The notes beneath the pieces were generated by a model. It was not told the DNA's origin. It searched no databases and saw only the letters and a list, made by a program, of their open reading frames with translations. The translations under genes were made by a program, and so were the position numbers. This document shows, piece by piece, positions 17,506 through 26,532 of a stretch of 64,000 nucleotides of DNA; positions within the stretch are counted from its first letter, which is position 1; every line of letters starts with the position of its first letter. The stretch is from Vibrio panuliri (GTDB lineage Bacteria; Pseudomonadota; Gammaproteobacteria; Enterobacterales; Vibrionaceae), in the NCBI RefSeq assembly GCF_009938205.1, contig NZ_AP019655.1, forward strand, positions 930,001-994,000. Reading direction: 5' to 3'.

Positions 17506-17535
17506 TAAAAAAACCGCCTCATACAAAGCGGTTTT
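17506..17535 (-). terminator. Terminator downstream of folE
   Basis: On the minus strand AAAACCGC / GCGGTTTT with a 10-base loop is followed by a T run. It lies about 100 bases after the folE stop, beyond an imperfect inverted repeat. Confidence 0.75.
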
Positions 17536-17545
17536 CCGTAATCTT

Positions 17546-17626
17546 GTTGATACCAATCAGGATAGATAAGTGGGCACAAAGTTGTACAACTAAAATGACC
17601 AGATACTGATTATAGTTGGTATCGCA
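17546..17626. repeat. Imperfect ~80-base inverted repeat between folE and dbpA
   Basis: The ends read TTGATACCAATCAGG (17546-17560) and, in complement, TTGCGATACCAACTATAATCA, and the centre holds the palindrome GTTGTACAAC (17581-17590). The GATACCAA/TTGGTATC ends look like short intergenic repeats common in Vibrio genomes, but there is only this copy in the window, so the repeat status is inference. It could instead be an extended mRNA 3' structure of folE. Confidence 0.4.
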
Positions 17627-17635
17627 ACCTAGCGG

Positions 17636-18289
17636 TTATCGTAATCCATGCAGAAACTCTGCACGCGTCGCGGGTATGGATTTAAAAATACCGCCCAGCG
17701 CCGTCGTGGTAGTTTCACTCGTGGCATCCATCACTCCGCGTGATTTAACACAGTAGTGTGTCGCATCAATTGTCACCGCGACATCTTCTGACTCAAGCAG
17801 TGTTTGCAAAGCGACCAAAATTTGTTGCGTTAAGCGTTCTTGAACTTGAGGACGCTGGGAGAAAAAACGCACAATTCGGTTGATCTTCGATAATCCGATA
17901 ATCTTTCCGCGCGGAATATACGCGACTGCAGCCTTACCATCAATAGTCACTAAATGATGTTCACAAGTGCTAGTAAGAGTAATATCTTTTACTCGAACCA
18001 TCTCGCTTACATTCATTTTGTTTTCAATAACTGTAATCTTAGGGAAGTTTTGATAATCCAAACCTGAGAAGATTTCGTCAACATACATCTTGGCAATTCG
18101 ATGTGGTGTTTCTTCTAGGCTATCGTCAGTTAAATCAAGATCAAGTAGAGACAAAATCTCTCTCATATGATGTTGAATTTTTTCCTTTTTCTCTTCACGA
18201 GTGAACTCACTAGGCACCATTGGTGTCTCGAGCCCACGACTTTCAAGCGCATCTTTTACTAACTTCGCCGATTCGCTAAGACCTGACAT
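17636..18289 (-). CDS. folE: GTP cyclohydrolase I
   Basis: 217 residues, the normal length. The zinc ligands Cys109 and His112 in STCEHHL and Cys180 in THYCVKSRG are in place, with the substrate-binding blocks IPRGKIIGLSKINR and RFFSQRPQVQERLT. It converts GTP to dihydroneopterin triphosphate, the first step of folate (and queuosine precursor) synthesis, as a cytosolic homodecamer. It is divergent from moeA, which belongs to another pterin pathway; the shared 181-base region probably holds both promoters. A classic Vibrio chromosome-2 neighbourhood as far as I recall. Confidence 0.95.
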   Translation of the reverse strand: MSGLSESAKLVKDALESRGLETPMVPSEFTREEKKEKIQHHMREILSLLDLDLTDDSLEETPHRIAKMYVDEIFSGLDYQNFPKITVIENKMNVSEMVRVKDITLTSTCEHHLVTIDGKAAVAYIPRGKIIGLSKINRIVRFFSQRPQVQERLTQQILVALQTLLESEDVAVTIDATHYCVKSRGVMDATSETTTTALGGIFKSIPATRAEFLHGLR

Positions 18290-18470
18290 TCCACTTCCTC
18301 ATTCTACCCTTCGCGGATGGGGGACAAGGATACTCGGATTTTTAAACAATTACACCCCTATTTTCCGCGCGGGCTTTGCTTTGCGGGCGATTCAACGGAA
18401 CTGTCCGCTTATTGTGTGCGAGAAAGTATGCTAAAGTTGGCAAAAATTAGAAAGACATTAGGATTCAAAC

Positions 18471-19706
18471 ATGGGTTGCTGTGACGCTCCGGGCTTGATG
18501 CCAATTGAAGAAGCGATGGATAAAATGCTATCGCGCATTAAACCGATTCAAACCACCCTACAATTGCCGCTTGCTGAGGCACTAGGTTACGTTTTAGCCG
18601 AAGATATTCTCTCACCGATTTTTGTGCCTCCTTTTGACAACTCCGCAATGGATGGCTACGCGGTACGAATCGCCGATTTGTCTAAGTCGACGACTTTGCC
18701 GTTAGCTGGTAAATCATTCGCGGGACAACCATTTGAAGGTGAATGGGGCGAAGGTACATGTGTACGCATTATGACTGGCGCAAAGATCCCTCAAGGGTGT
18801 GACGCGGTGATTATGCAAGAAAACACTCAAGTGACTGAAGATGGCATTCTGTTTTTACAAGATGACGTAAAACCACAAAGTAATATTCGACCAACAGGCG
18901 ATGACATCAAACAAGGCGATATTGTTTTGGCGAAAGGCTCGCGCCTATCCCCTCGCGATATTCCAATGATTGCTTCGCTTGGCGTAAGTCATGTGGTTGT
19001 GGTTCGTAAACCAAAAGTGGCTTTCTTTTCTACTGGAGACGAGCTTAAGCCGTTGGGTGAGCCGCTGGCTGATGGTCAAATCTACGACAGCAACCGTTAT
19101 GGTATTAAGCCGTTGATCGAGAACTTTGGTTGTGAGCCCGTCGATTTGGGTATTATTCCTGACTGTCCACAAACATTGAAAGAGACGTTTGAGAAAGCCC
19201 AAACCCTAGCCGATGTTGTGGTCACCTCTGGTGGTGTCAGCGTAGGTGAAGCCGACTATACCAAAGATATCCTTGAAGAACTGGGCGAAATTGGTTTTTG
19301 GAAACTTGCCATTAAACCGGGTAAGCCATTTGCATTCGGCAAGCTTTCAACAGCTTGGTTCTGCGGCCTGCCTGGTAACCCTGTTTCGGCAGTGCTGACT
19401 ATGTACGTCTTAGTGCAACCGATGCTGGCAAAATTAGCAGGTCACACTGAATGGAAAGCACCAATCTCCATTCCTGCGACGACCAAAACTGCCTTTAAAA
19501 AAGCACCGGGACGCACCGATTACCAACGTGGTATCTACTCGCTTGAAGATGGTCAGTTTGTGGTAGAAACCACTGGCAACCAAAGTTCAGGGGCGTTTCG
19601 CTCAATGAGTCTTGCTAACTGTTTCGTGGTACTTGAGCGCGAGCGTGGTCGTGTCGAAGTCGGTGAAACTGTCCAGATCCAACTGTTTAACTCGACGTTA
19701 TACTAG
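18471..19706 (+). CDS. moeA: Molybdopterin molybdenumtransferase MoeA
   Basis: 411 residues; E. coli MoeA has 411. Conserved blocks are PPFDNSAMDGYAVR (about residues 53-66), RIMTGAKIP, STGDEL, SGGVSVGEADY and GLPGNPVSA. It inserts molybdate into adenylylated molybdopterin to make molybdenum cofactor. AGGA lies seven bases before the ATG. moeB follows after eight bases, with GGAGTAAAA between them, so the two are an operon. The N-terminus MGCCDAPGL is Cys-containing, as in other gamma-proteobacterial MoeA. Confidence 0.95.
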   Translation: MGCCDAPGLMPIEEAMDKMLSRIKPIQTTLQLPLAEALGYVLAEDILSPIFVPPFDNSAMDGYAVRIADLSKSTTLPLAGKSFAGQPFEGEWGEGTCVRIMTGAKIPQGCDAVIMQENTQVTEDGILFLQDDVKPQSNIRPTGDDIKQGDIVLAKGSRLSPRDIPMIASLGVSHVVVVRKPKVAFFSTGDELKPLGEPLADGQIYDSNRYGIKPLIENFGCEPVDLGIIPDCPQTLKETFEKAQTLADVVVTSGGVSVGEADYTKDILEELGEIGFWKLAIKPGKPFAFGKLSTAWFCGLPGNPVSAVLTMYVLVQPMLAKLAGHTEWKAPISIPATTKTAFKKAPGRTDYQRGIYSLEDGQFVVETTGNQSSGAFRSMSLANCFVVLERERGRVEVGETVQIQLFNSTLY

Positions 19707-19714
19707 GAGTAAAA

Positions 19715-20464
19715 GTGGATATCTTATCTGATCAAGAAATGCTGAGGTACAATCGCCAAATTGTACTCAAGCAATTTGATTTCGAAGGACAAGAAGCACT
19801 TAAACAAGCATCGATTCTAATTCTCGGTGCCGGCGGACTTGGGTGTGCATCGAGCCAGTATCTTGCAACAGCGGGCATCGGCAAGCTGACACTTATCGAC
19901 GACGATATTGTCGAGTTATCAAACCTGCAACGCCAAGTGCTTCACCACGATGCCGATATCGGTAAGAAGAAAGTCATCTCGGCTGCTGAGTCATTACGGC
20001 AACTCAACCCGTTTCTTCAGGTTGAAACGATTGATAAACGTCTAGATGATATCGAGTTGCTTAACCTGATTGAGCAACACACTTTGGTATTGGACGCATC
20101 GGACAATGTCGAGACTCGCAATCAACTGAATCGCTTGTGCTATCAGAGCAAAACACCGTTGGTTTCTGGTGCGGCAATTCGTATGGAAGGTCAAATCAGT
20201 GTTTTTACCTACCAAGACGACAACGCCCCTTGCTACCAGTGCCTAAGTAGCCTCTTTGGTGGTGGCGCATTGAGTTGTGTCGAAGCCGGTGTTATGGCGC
20301 CTGTCGTCGGTATTATTGGTGCAATGCAAGCCATGGAAGCGATCAAAGTTATCGCTAACTATGGCACCCCCAAGCAAGGTAAGATATTGATCCTAGATGC
20401 CATGAGCATGTCGTGGCGTGATATGGGATTGATGAAAATGCCAAACTGCACTGTATGTAGTTAG
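19715..20464 (+). CDS. moeB: Molybdopterin-synthase adenylyltransferase MoeB
   Basis: 249 residues starting at GTG. The ThiF/E1-like nucleotide site LILGAGGLGC (about 35-44), the adenylation residues around DDIVELSNLQRQ, and two zinc Cys pairs (CYQC and the C-terminal CTVC) are present. It adenylates the C-terminal Gly-Gly of MoaD so that sulfur can be added during molybdopterin synthesis. Eight bases after moeA. MoaA-E genes are not in the window. Confidence 0.95.
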   Translation: MDILSDQEMLRYNRQIVLKQFDFEGQEALKQASILILGAGGLGCASSQYLATAGIGKLTLIDDDIVELSNLQRQVLHHDADIGKKKVISAAESLRQLNPFLQVETIDKRLDDIELLNLIEQHTLVLDASDNVETRNQLNRLCYQSKTPLVSGAAIRMEGQISVFTYQDDNAPCYQCLSSLFGGGALSCVEAGVMAPVVGIIGAMQAMEAIKVIANYGTPKQGKILILDAMSMSWRDMGLMKMPNCTVCS

Positions 20465-20497
20465 TGCAATAACAAGCGGTAAGTTAAGAGGAAAGGT

Positions 20498-20824
20498 ATG
20501 AACAACCCGAAAATTTTTCTTATCGCTTTTGCCATTGCCTGTTCACTACTCGCTGGCTTACTATTACTCAAACCAAACGAGTCCCCGCATACTGTCGAAG
20601 CAAGAGTTGTCTCACAAACCTTGACCCAATCGCTTGATGGTCATCGACGTTACCTTAACGTTGTCACGCAAGATAATCAGGCTTTGCTGGTCACCTCTCC
20701 CGCGCAAACTGACTGCCCAAAAGGGTCAATAGTCTTACTTGAGGTCGAAACCACTCTGATCCAGCAACAGACCAACTATCGTTTCCAAACTTGTTATCCC
20801 GTAGTCGCACATGATGACTTGTAA
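20498..20824 (+). CDS. Small membrane-anchored protein of unknown function
   Basis: 108 residues that I do not recognise. One N-terminal hydrophobic helix (about residues 5-24) followed by a hydrophilic beta-rich domain with two Cys (in DCPKG and TCYPV) that could pair in the periplasm. AGAGGAAAGG precedes the ATG. It sits 33 bases after moeB and about 68 bases before the sulfurtransferase, on the same strand, so it may ride in a moeA-moeB-orf-sseA transcript. The order suggests, but does not show, a sulfur or cofactor link. Confidence 0.65.
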   Translation: MNNPKIFLIAFAIACSLLAGLLLLKPNESPHTVEARVVSQTLTQSLDGHRRYLNVVTQDNQALLVTSPAQTDCPKGSIVLLEVETTLIQQQTNYRFQTCYPVVAHDDL

Positions 20825-20892
20825 AGACGTCAGCCAAAGTGTTCAATACTGCGCAACGTCAATTAGCGCCCCGTAACCAAGAAGGATTCCTT

Positions 20893-21720
20893 ATGTCACC
20901 TCTTATTACCGCCGAACAATTACACCAACTACAACAGCAACAAGACGTGGTTATTCTTGACGCGAGTATAGAGTTTCAAATTCCATCGGAAGGCGAAAAA
21001 GATAAAGTAAACAAAATCCCTAATGCACTGCGCTTCGACTACGACACTGTATTTTGCGATCCAAACTCGCCCCTTCCCCATATGATGCCAAGCCAAGAAC
21101 GCTTTAACCAGTTGGCGCAAGAGCTTGGTCTTAATAATGATTCATTGATTGTTGTGTATGACAACAGCGGTACACTTGCTGCACCACGTGCTTGGTGGAT
21201 GTTCAGAGCAATGGGACATCAACGTATCGCAGTTCTTAATGGCGGTTTGCCAGCTTGGAAAGAGGCGGGATTTGCGACAACTCTAGACTATGCTAAACCA
21301 AGTACCATTGGTAACTTCAGTGGCGATCTTGACCCAAACTATTTCCTCACGGCCCATCAAGTGCTGGCTGCAATAGAGGACAAGCATAGTTTAACGGTAG
21401 ATGCTCGTTCCTTGGCTCGGTTTAACGGTGAAGTCGCTGAACCGAGAGAGGGAGTAAGAAGTGGTCATATCCCCAACTCAGCTTGTCTACCTTTCGCTCA
21501 ACTTATCAAAGGTTACGAACTTAAACCGATCGAACAGTTACAACCTATCATTGATGCCATTTTAAATGATAGGCAGTCACAGTATATCTTCAGCTGTGGC
21601 TCAGGAGTCACCGCCGCAATAGTGTTGCTGGCCGCCTATCTTTGTGGCTATCGAAACCTTGCCGTCTATGACGGGTCTTGGACTGAGTGGGGACAACGGG
21701 TCGATCTGCCTATCGCGTAA
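20893..21720 (+). CDS. sseA: 3-Mercaptopyruvate sulfurtransferase (two rhodanese domains)
   Basis: 275 residues. Two rhodanese domains: an inactive N-terminal one (about 1-140) and a catalytic one with Cys235 in CGSGVTA, the loop typical of mercaptopyruvate sulfurtransferase rather than thiosulfate sulfurtransferase. It moves sulfane sulfur from 3-mercaptopyruvate to thiols, cyanide or protein acceptors. An in-frame ATG lies 54 bases upstream, but AAGGA seven bases before 20893 and the family start favour this ATG. It is convergent with the SorC-type gene, with only four bases between them. Confidence 0.88.
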   Translation: MSPLITAEQLHQLQQQQDVVILDASIEFQIPSEGEKDKVNKIPNALRFDYDTVFCDPNSPLPHMMPSQERFNQLAQELGLNNDSLIVVYDNSGTLAAPRAWWMFRAMGHQRIAVLNGGLPAWKEAGFATTLDYAKPSTIGNFSGDLDPNYFLTAHQVLAAIEDKHSLTVDARSLARFNGEVAEPREGVRSGHIPNSACLPFAQLIKGYELKPIEQLQPIIDAILNDRQSQYIFSCGSGVTAAIVLLAAYLCGYRNLAVYDGSWTEWGQRVDLPIA

Positions 21721-21724
21721 ACCA

Positions 21725-22717
21725 TTACTGTTTACTTTCCGAGATTTGCTCGTCTAAATTTAGCACCGTCAGCGCGTTGCTTACGCTGGTTGCAATCACA
21801 TCAATTGCCCCCGTTCTCAACGCGCCCAACAGCGCGAGCGGCTTGCTGTTTTCAGCTGCAATGGCGATAACCTCTGCAATGGATTTAAACTCATCAATCC
21901 CTAGACCAATCACTCGGTCACTCATCACCGTTTTGGCCGACTTTCCGTGTATATCAAAGAAGTCATATCCAGCAAAATCACCCACAATACCTTGTAGCAT
22001 ACGCGACTGCACAACTTCGTCGGCAGTAAACCAACCCAAGTCAACCATGTAACTGTTTTCACTCATATCACCAATGCCCACCAAGGCGACATCAGCTTTA
22101 CGCGCTAAATCAAGAGTCTGTTTCACAGTGGCGTTTTGCATAAATGCCAGTTTCTGTTCCAGGTTTTCTGCGTATGCTGGCGCATAAAGCGTTTCAGAAC
22201 TGCCACCATAACTCTTGGCAAACTGTCGACAGATATGGTCGGCATTAAACATACCTCCGCGAGGATGTATACCACCGATTCCACACACAAACTTAACGTC
22301 TTTATGTGGTATCACGCCGATATGGTGAGCCACCGCGGACACATTTCTACCTTGCCCTATCGTCACAACCGTACCATTTTGCAATGTACTGGCTAGATAC
22401 TTGGAGACCAAACCTGCAACTTGTAAGCGCTGTTGCTCTTCACTAGGCTGATCTAATGCGACCAATGCACGCTTTACGCCAAAGCGCTCTATTAAACGCT
22501 GCTCAATTTTGGCACTAAACACCGGGTGATACTTTACCGTAATCTCAACGATGCCCTCATCTCGTGCCTGCTTTAACAAGCGTCCAACTTTCGCCCGTGA
22601 GATCGAGAATTTTTTCGATATCTCCTCTTGCGTTGCACCATCTTGATAATAAGCAACTGAAATTTCGGTCAGTAAATCTGTACTGTCTAAAGAACTATCT
22701 TGATTGTTGTTAGCCAT
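21725..22717 (-). CDS. SorC/DeoR-type sugar-binding transcriptional regulator
   Basis: 330 residues. An N-terminal helix-turn-helix (about 16-55: AYYQDGATQEEISKKFSIS followed by RAKVGRLLKQA) is followed by the SorC sugar-binding domain with GQGRNVSAVA and the phosphosugar-site blocks VCGIGGIHPRGG and LVGIGDM. Family members are tetrameric regulators responding to sugar phosphates. It is divergent from tal, and tkt follows, so control of the non-oxidative pentose phosphate genes is a reasonable inference. A 12-bp inverted repeat lies 25-65 bases upstream of its start. Confidence 0.85.
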   Translation of the reverse strand: MANNNQDSSLDSTDLLTEISVAYYQDGATQEEISKKFSISRAKVGRLLKQARDEGIVEITVKYHPVFSAKIEQRLIERFGVKRALVALDQPSEEQQRLQVAGLVSKYLASTLQNGTVVTIGQGRNVSAVAHHIGVIPHKDVKFVCGIGGIHPRGGMFNADHICRQFAKSYGGSSETLYAPAYAENLEQKLAFMQNATVKQTLDLARKADVALVGIGDMSENSYMVDLGWFTADEVVQSRMLQGIVGDFAGYDFFDIHGKSAKTVMSDRVIGLGIDEFKSIAEVIAIAAENSKPLALLGALRTGAIDVIATSVSNALTVLNLDEQISESKQ

Positions 22718-23220
22718 ATTTCTTATTACTCAAAAACAGGTATACCCAAATTGGCTCGCTACTATTAAGTCAACTTGGGTATCGCTACGTTAGATTTAGC
22801 AACAATTGAACATCCGCTCATCGTCATAGCATATGTCACACCTCATCCTTAAGGCAACATTTGTTCACGACAATGACATTTTCTCACGCAGCTTTGTGAT
22901 GAACAACAAAACAGCCTAGCCCTTTACCCACCAAAGCAAACGTTTAGTTTTTCTCGACCCTCAAGAGCGTAAAAATAATCTTGATTCAGCTCACCTAAAT
23001 CAACACGATCAGATTGACTTTATCGCCCATTAGGATAAATATGACTACATCATTTACTCATCGTTAGAACATATGCTCAGTACAAATGTTCTGGCGACAT
23101 AAAGATTTCTGTTAATGAGTAGTGGTGGTTTGTTTTTGACCATGAACTATTCTTTAACTCGCTTGCAAATGTTAGTGCCTAACCCTAGCCGGCATTAATA
23201 AAGAAATAGGATGATCGATT
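22718..23220. promoter_or_regulatory. Divergent region between SorC-type regulator and tal
   Basis: 503 bases without a credible gene. It holds an inverted repeat at 22742-22782 with arms ATACCCAAATTG / CAACTTGGGTAT (one mismatch, 17-base spacer), close to the regulator start, and a looser pair TTGTTCA (22861-22867) / TGAACAA (22899-22905). A candidate tal promoter is TTGACT (23014-23019) with TAAATA 16 bases on, which would leave a leader of about 170 bases. The repeats may be regulator operators or general intergenic repeats; the length suggests complex control. Confidence 0.45.
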
Positions 23221-24171
23221 ATGAGCAATAAATTAGAGCAACTTCGTAAACTGACTACTGTAGTAGCAGACACTGGTGAAATTGATGCCATCAAAAAATA
23301 CCAGCCTGAAGATGCCACCACTAACCCTTCTCTAATCCTAAAAGCGGCTCAAATTGAAGAGTATGCGCCACTTATCGACCAAGCGATTGAGTACGCAAAA
23401 GCGCAAAGCTCAGACAAAGAACAACAAGTGCAAGATGCATGTGACATGCTTGCGGTTAATATTGGTAAAGAAATCCTTACTACGATTCCTGGCCGAATCT
23501 CTACTGAAGTTGACGCTCGCTTGTCATACGATATGGAAGGTTCAGTCGCAAAAGCTCGCCAATTGATCAAAATGTACAACGATGCTGGTATCTCAAACGA
23601 CCGTATCTTGATCAAACTGGCTTCAACTTGGGAAGGCATTCGCGCGGCTGAGATTCTTGAAAAAGAAGGCATCAACTGTAACCTAACTCTACTGTTCTCA
23701 TTCGCTCAAGCGCGTGCTTGTGCTGAAGCGGGCGTATTCCTGATTTCGCCATTTGTTGGTCGTATTATGGACTGGTACAAGGCGAAAGAAGGTCGTGATT
23801 TCGAAGCTCAAGAAGACCCAGGCGTACTATCAGTCACTAGCATCTACAACTACTACAAAGAATACGGATACAAAACAGTAGTGATGGGCGCAAGTTTCCG
23901 TAATATTGGCGAAATTCTTGAGCTTGCAGGTTGTGACCGCCTAACTATTGCACCTGCCCTACTTGCAGAGCTAGAAGCTGCAGAAGGTGAAGTTGTTGAG
24001 AAACTCATCGATTCAAACGGTGCTAAAGAGCGCCCTGCGCCAATGACGCACGCAGAGTTCCTATGGGATCATAACCAAGACGCAATGGCAGTTGAAAAAC
24101 TTGCGGAAGGTATCCGTAACTTTGCGGTAGACCAAGGCAAACTTGAAGAAATGATCGCAGCTAAGCTGTAA
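23221..24171 (+). CDS. tal: Transaldolase
   Basis: 316 residues, class TalB/TalA. The Schiff-base Lys132 lies in ILIKLASTWEGI, with DATTNPSL (residues 31-38) and the phosphate-binding Arg/Ser region GRIMDW also present. It transfers a dihydroxyacetone unit between sedoheptulose-7-phosphate and glyceraldehyde-3-phosphate in the cytosolic pentose phosphate pathway. tkt follows after 78 bases; a hairpin between them suggests partial termination or processing rather than separate units. Confidence 0.96.
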   Translation: MSNKLEQLRKLTTVVADTGEIDAIKKYQPEDATTNPSLILKAAQIEEYAPLIDQAIEYAKAQSSDKEQQVQDACDMLAVNIGKEILTTIPGRISTEVDARLSYDMEGSVAKARQLIKMYNDAGISNDRILIKLASTWEGIRAAEILEKEGINCNLTLLFSFAQARACAEAGVFLISPFVGRIMDWYKAKEGRDFEAQEDPGVLSVTSIYNYYKEYGYKTVVMGASFRNIGEILELAGCDRLTIAPALLAELEAAEGEVVEKLIDSNGAKERPAPMTHAEFLWDHNQDAMAVEKLAEGIRNFAVDQGKLEEMIAAKL

Positions 24172-24185
24172 TCCAACCTATTTAA

Positions 24186-24211
24186 AAGAGGGAACAAATT
24201 CGTTCCCTCTT
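24186..24211 (+). terminator. Hairpin between tal and tkt
   Basis: Perfect 10-bp arms AAGAGGGAAC / GTTCCCTCTT with a 6-base loop, followed by only a short T-containing stretch. It could be a leaky terminator or a processing/stabilising structure setting the tal to tkt ratio. Confidence 0.55.
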
Positions 24212-24249
24212 CTACATCACTTAGACACAAACTATATTCGGTAATTACT

Positions 24250-26241
24250 ATGGATCGTAAACATCTTGCCAATGCAATCCGTGCACTTAGCATGGATGGT
24301 GTTCAACAAGCTAACTCTGGTCACCCAGGCGCACCTATGGGTATGGCTGATATCGCTGAAGTTCTTTGGCGTTCACACCTAAACCACAACCCAGCAAACC
24401 CAGAGTGGGCAGATCGCGACCGTTTCGTACTGTCTAACGGTCACGGTTCAATGCTGATTTACTCATTGCTGCACCTAAGTGGTTATGAGCTATCGATTGA
24501 CGATCTAAAGAACTTCCGTCAACTGCACTCAAAAACACCAGGTCACCCAGAATATGGTTATGCGCCAGGTATCGAAACGACTACAGGTCCGCTAGGTCAA
24601 GGTATCACTAATGCTGTTGGTATGGCATTGGCTGAAAAAGCGCTGGCAGCGCAGTTCAACAAAGAAGGCCATGACATCGTTGACCACTTCACTTACGTGT
24701 TTATGGGCGATGGCTGTCTAATGGAAGGTATCTCGCATGAGGCATGTTCACTGGCGGGTACATTAGGTCTTGGTAAGCTAATCGCATTCTGGGATGACAA
24801 CGGTATCTCTATCGATGGTCACGTGGAAGGTTGGTTCTCTGACGACACACCTAAGCGTTTTGAAGCATACGGTTGGCATGTTATTCCAGCTGTCGACGGT
24901 CACGACTCAGAAGCTATTAATGCAGCGATTGAAGCGGCAAAAGCCGATCCACGCCCAACTCTTATCTGTACCAAAACTATCATCGGTTTTGGTTCTCCAA
25001 ACAAATCAGGCTCACACGATTGTCACGGTGCGCCACTAGGTGCTGAAGAAATTGCAGCAACACGTAAACAACTGGGTTGGGAGCACAGTCCTTTTGAAAT
25101 TCCGCAGGAAATCTACGCAGAATGGTCAGCGAAAGAGACAGGCGCAGCTCAGGAAGCAGCGTGGGACAAGAAGTTTGCAGCTTATGAAGCAGAATACCCT
25201 GAGTTGGCAGTGGAATTTAAACGCCGCGTAAATGGTGAACTTCCGGCAGAGTGGGAAGAGAAAGCCAGCCAAATCATTGCTGATCTTCAAGCAAATCCTG
25301 CCAACATCGCATCACGTAAAGCTTCACAAAATGCACTAGAAGCATTTGGTGCAATGCTACCAGAATTTATGGGTGGCTCTGCTGACTTAGCGCCTTCTAA
25401 CCTAACGATGTGGTCTGGTTCTAAATCGCTAGAGGCAAATGACTTCGCGGGTAACTACATTCACTACGGCGTACGTGAATTTGGTATGACCGCAATCATG
25501 AACGGTATCGCGCTACACGGCGGTTTTGTTCCTTACGGCGCGACCTTCCTGATGTTTATGGAATACGCACGTAACGCAATGCGCATGGCTGCACTGATGA
25601 AAGTGCAAAACATCCAAGTGTACACGCACGACTCAATCGGTCTTGGCGAAGATGGCCCGACTCACCAACCTGTTGAGCAAATGGCATCACTGCGTCTAAC
25701 ACCAAACATGAGCACATGGCGTCCATGTGACCAAGTTGAATCTGCAGTAGCTTGGAAACTGGCAATCGAGCGTAAAGATGGCCCATCAGCGCTGATCTTC
25801 TCGCGTCAAAACCTTGCGCAACAACCACGTTCAGCAGAGCAAGTGGCAGACATCGCAAAAGGTGCTTACATCCTAAAAGATTGTGCTGGCAAACCTGAGC
25901 TTATCCTTATTGCAACTGGCTCTGAAGTTGAGCTAGCAGTAAAAGCGGCTGAAGAGCTAACAGCAGCAGGTAAAGCAGTACGTGTGGTATCAATGCCATC
26001 AACGGATGCCTTTGATAAGCAAGATGCAGCTTACCGTGAATCGGTATTACCATCAGATGTGACTGCACGTATCGCGATTGAAGCGGGTATTGCAGATTTC
26101 TGGTACAAGTATGTTGGTTTTGATGGTCGTATTATTGGTATGACGTCATTCGGTGAATCTGCACCAGCAGATCAACTGTTCGAGATGTTTGGTTTCACGG
26201 TTGAAAATGTCGTGAACACCGCTAACAAACTCACTGCATAA
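24250..26241 (+). CDS. tkt: Transketolase
   Basis: 663 residues, the bacterial length. The thiamine diphosphate motif runs from GDGCLMEGISHEA to DDNGIS (about residues 155-187); GHPGAPMGMA near residue 25 and the C-terminal pyrimidine-binding region with EDGPTHQPVEQ are present. It transfers two-carbon ketol units in the pentose phosphate pathway and, with tal just upstream, completes the non-oxidative branch. Ends in a strong terminator. Other Vibrio genomes usually have a second transketolase elsewhere. Confidence 0.96.
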   Translation: MDRKHLANAIRALSMDGVQQANSGHPGAPMGMADIAEVLWRSHLNHNPANPEWADRDRFVLSNGHGSMLIYSLLHLSGYELSIDDLKNFRQLHSKTPGHPEYGYAPGIETTTGPLGQGITNAVGMALAEKALAAQFNKEGHDIVDHFTYVFMGDGCLMEGISHEACSLAGTLGLGKLIAFWDDNGISIDGHVEGWFSDDTPKRFEAYGWHVIPAVDGHDSEAINAAIEAAKADPRPTLICTKTIIGFGSPNKSGSHDCHGAPLGAEEIAATRKQLGWEHSPFEIPQEIYAEWSAKETGAAQEAAWDKKFAAYEAEYPELAVEFKRRVNGELPAEWEEKASQIIADLQANPANIASRKASQNALEAFGAMLPEFMGGSADLAPSNLTMWSGSKSLEANDFAGNYIHYGVREFGMTAIMNGIALHGGFVPYGATFLMFMEYARNAMRMAALMKVQNIQVYTHDSIGLGEDGPTHQPVEQMASLRLTPNMSTWRPCDQVESAVAWKLAIERKDGPSALIFSRQNLAQQPRSAEQVADIAKGAYILKDCAGKPELILIATGSEVELAVKAAEELTAAGKAVRVVSMPSTDAFDKQDAAYRESVLPSDVTARIAIEAGIADFWYKYVGFDGRIIGMTSFGESAPADQLFEMFGFTVENVVNTANKLTA

Positions 26242-26257
26242 TATCAGCAAGATAAAG

Positions 26258-26285
26258 ACACCCGCCAATTGGCGGGTGTTTTTTT
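26258..26285 (+). terminator. Terminator of tal-tkt
   Basis: Perfect 11-bp repeat ACACCCGCCAA / TTGGCGGGTGT followed by seven T. Confidence 0.9.
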
Positions 26286-26292
26286 GTGTAAA

Positions 26293-26532
26293 CTATTTAA
26301 GCGTCATACGTTGGTATAATGAGTCTTTTAGTACGGCTCGACTATGTTTTAGCTTGTTCATTTCCCCATCATCAATGGGTGAACCTCGTAACTCAAGCAC
26401 TCTAATTTCTTTATCTATTGTGTTGTACTGTTTTACATCATTCGCAAACGACACATCACTCTCGGTAAGTTTATGAATAACCTCTCCATGTTCAGGAAAT
26501 TCATGTAACAGGGAATGATTTTCTCCTAACAT
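26293..26532 (-). CDS. YdcH-family (DUF465) small protein
   Basis: 79 residues, highly charged and helical. MLGENHSLLHEFPEH at the start, then FANDVKQYNTIDKEI and LKHSRAVLKDSLYQRM match the YdcH/DUF465 pattern. Function is unknown in the family. It faces tkt and lies alone, with a 309-base gap upstream. Confidence 0.82.
   Translation of the reverse strand: MLGENHSLLHEFPEHGEVIHKLTESDVSFANDVKQYNTIDKEIRVLELRGSPIDDGEMNKLKHSRAVLKDSLYQRMTLK

Noticed and set aside
22887..22908. CRP-like half site TTTGTGATGAACAA upstream of tal
   Set aside because: Only one half of the CRP consensus matches; the other half is absent.
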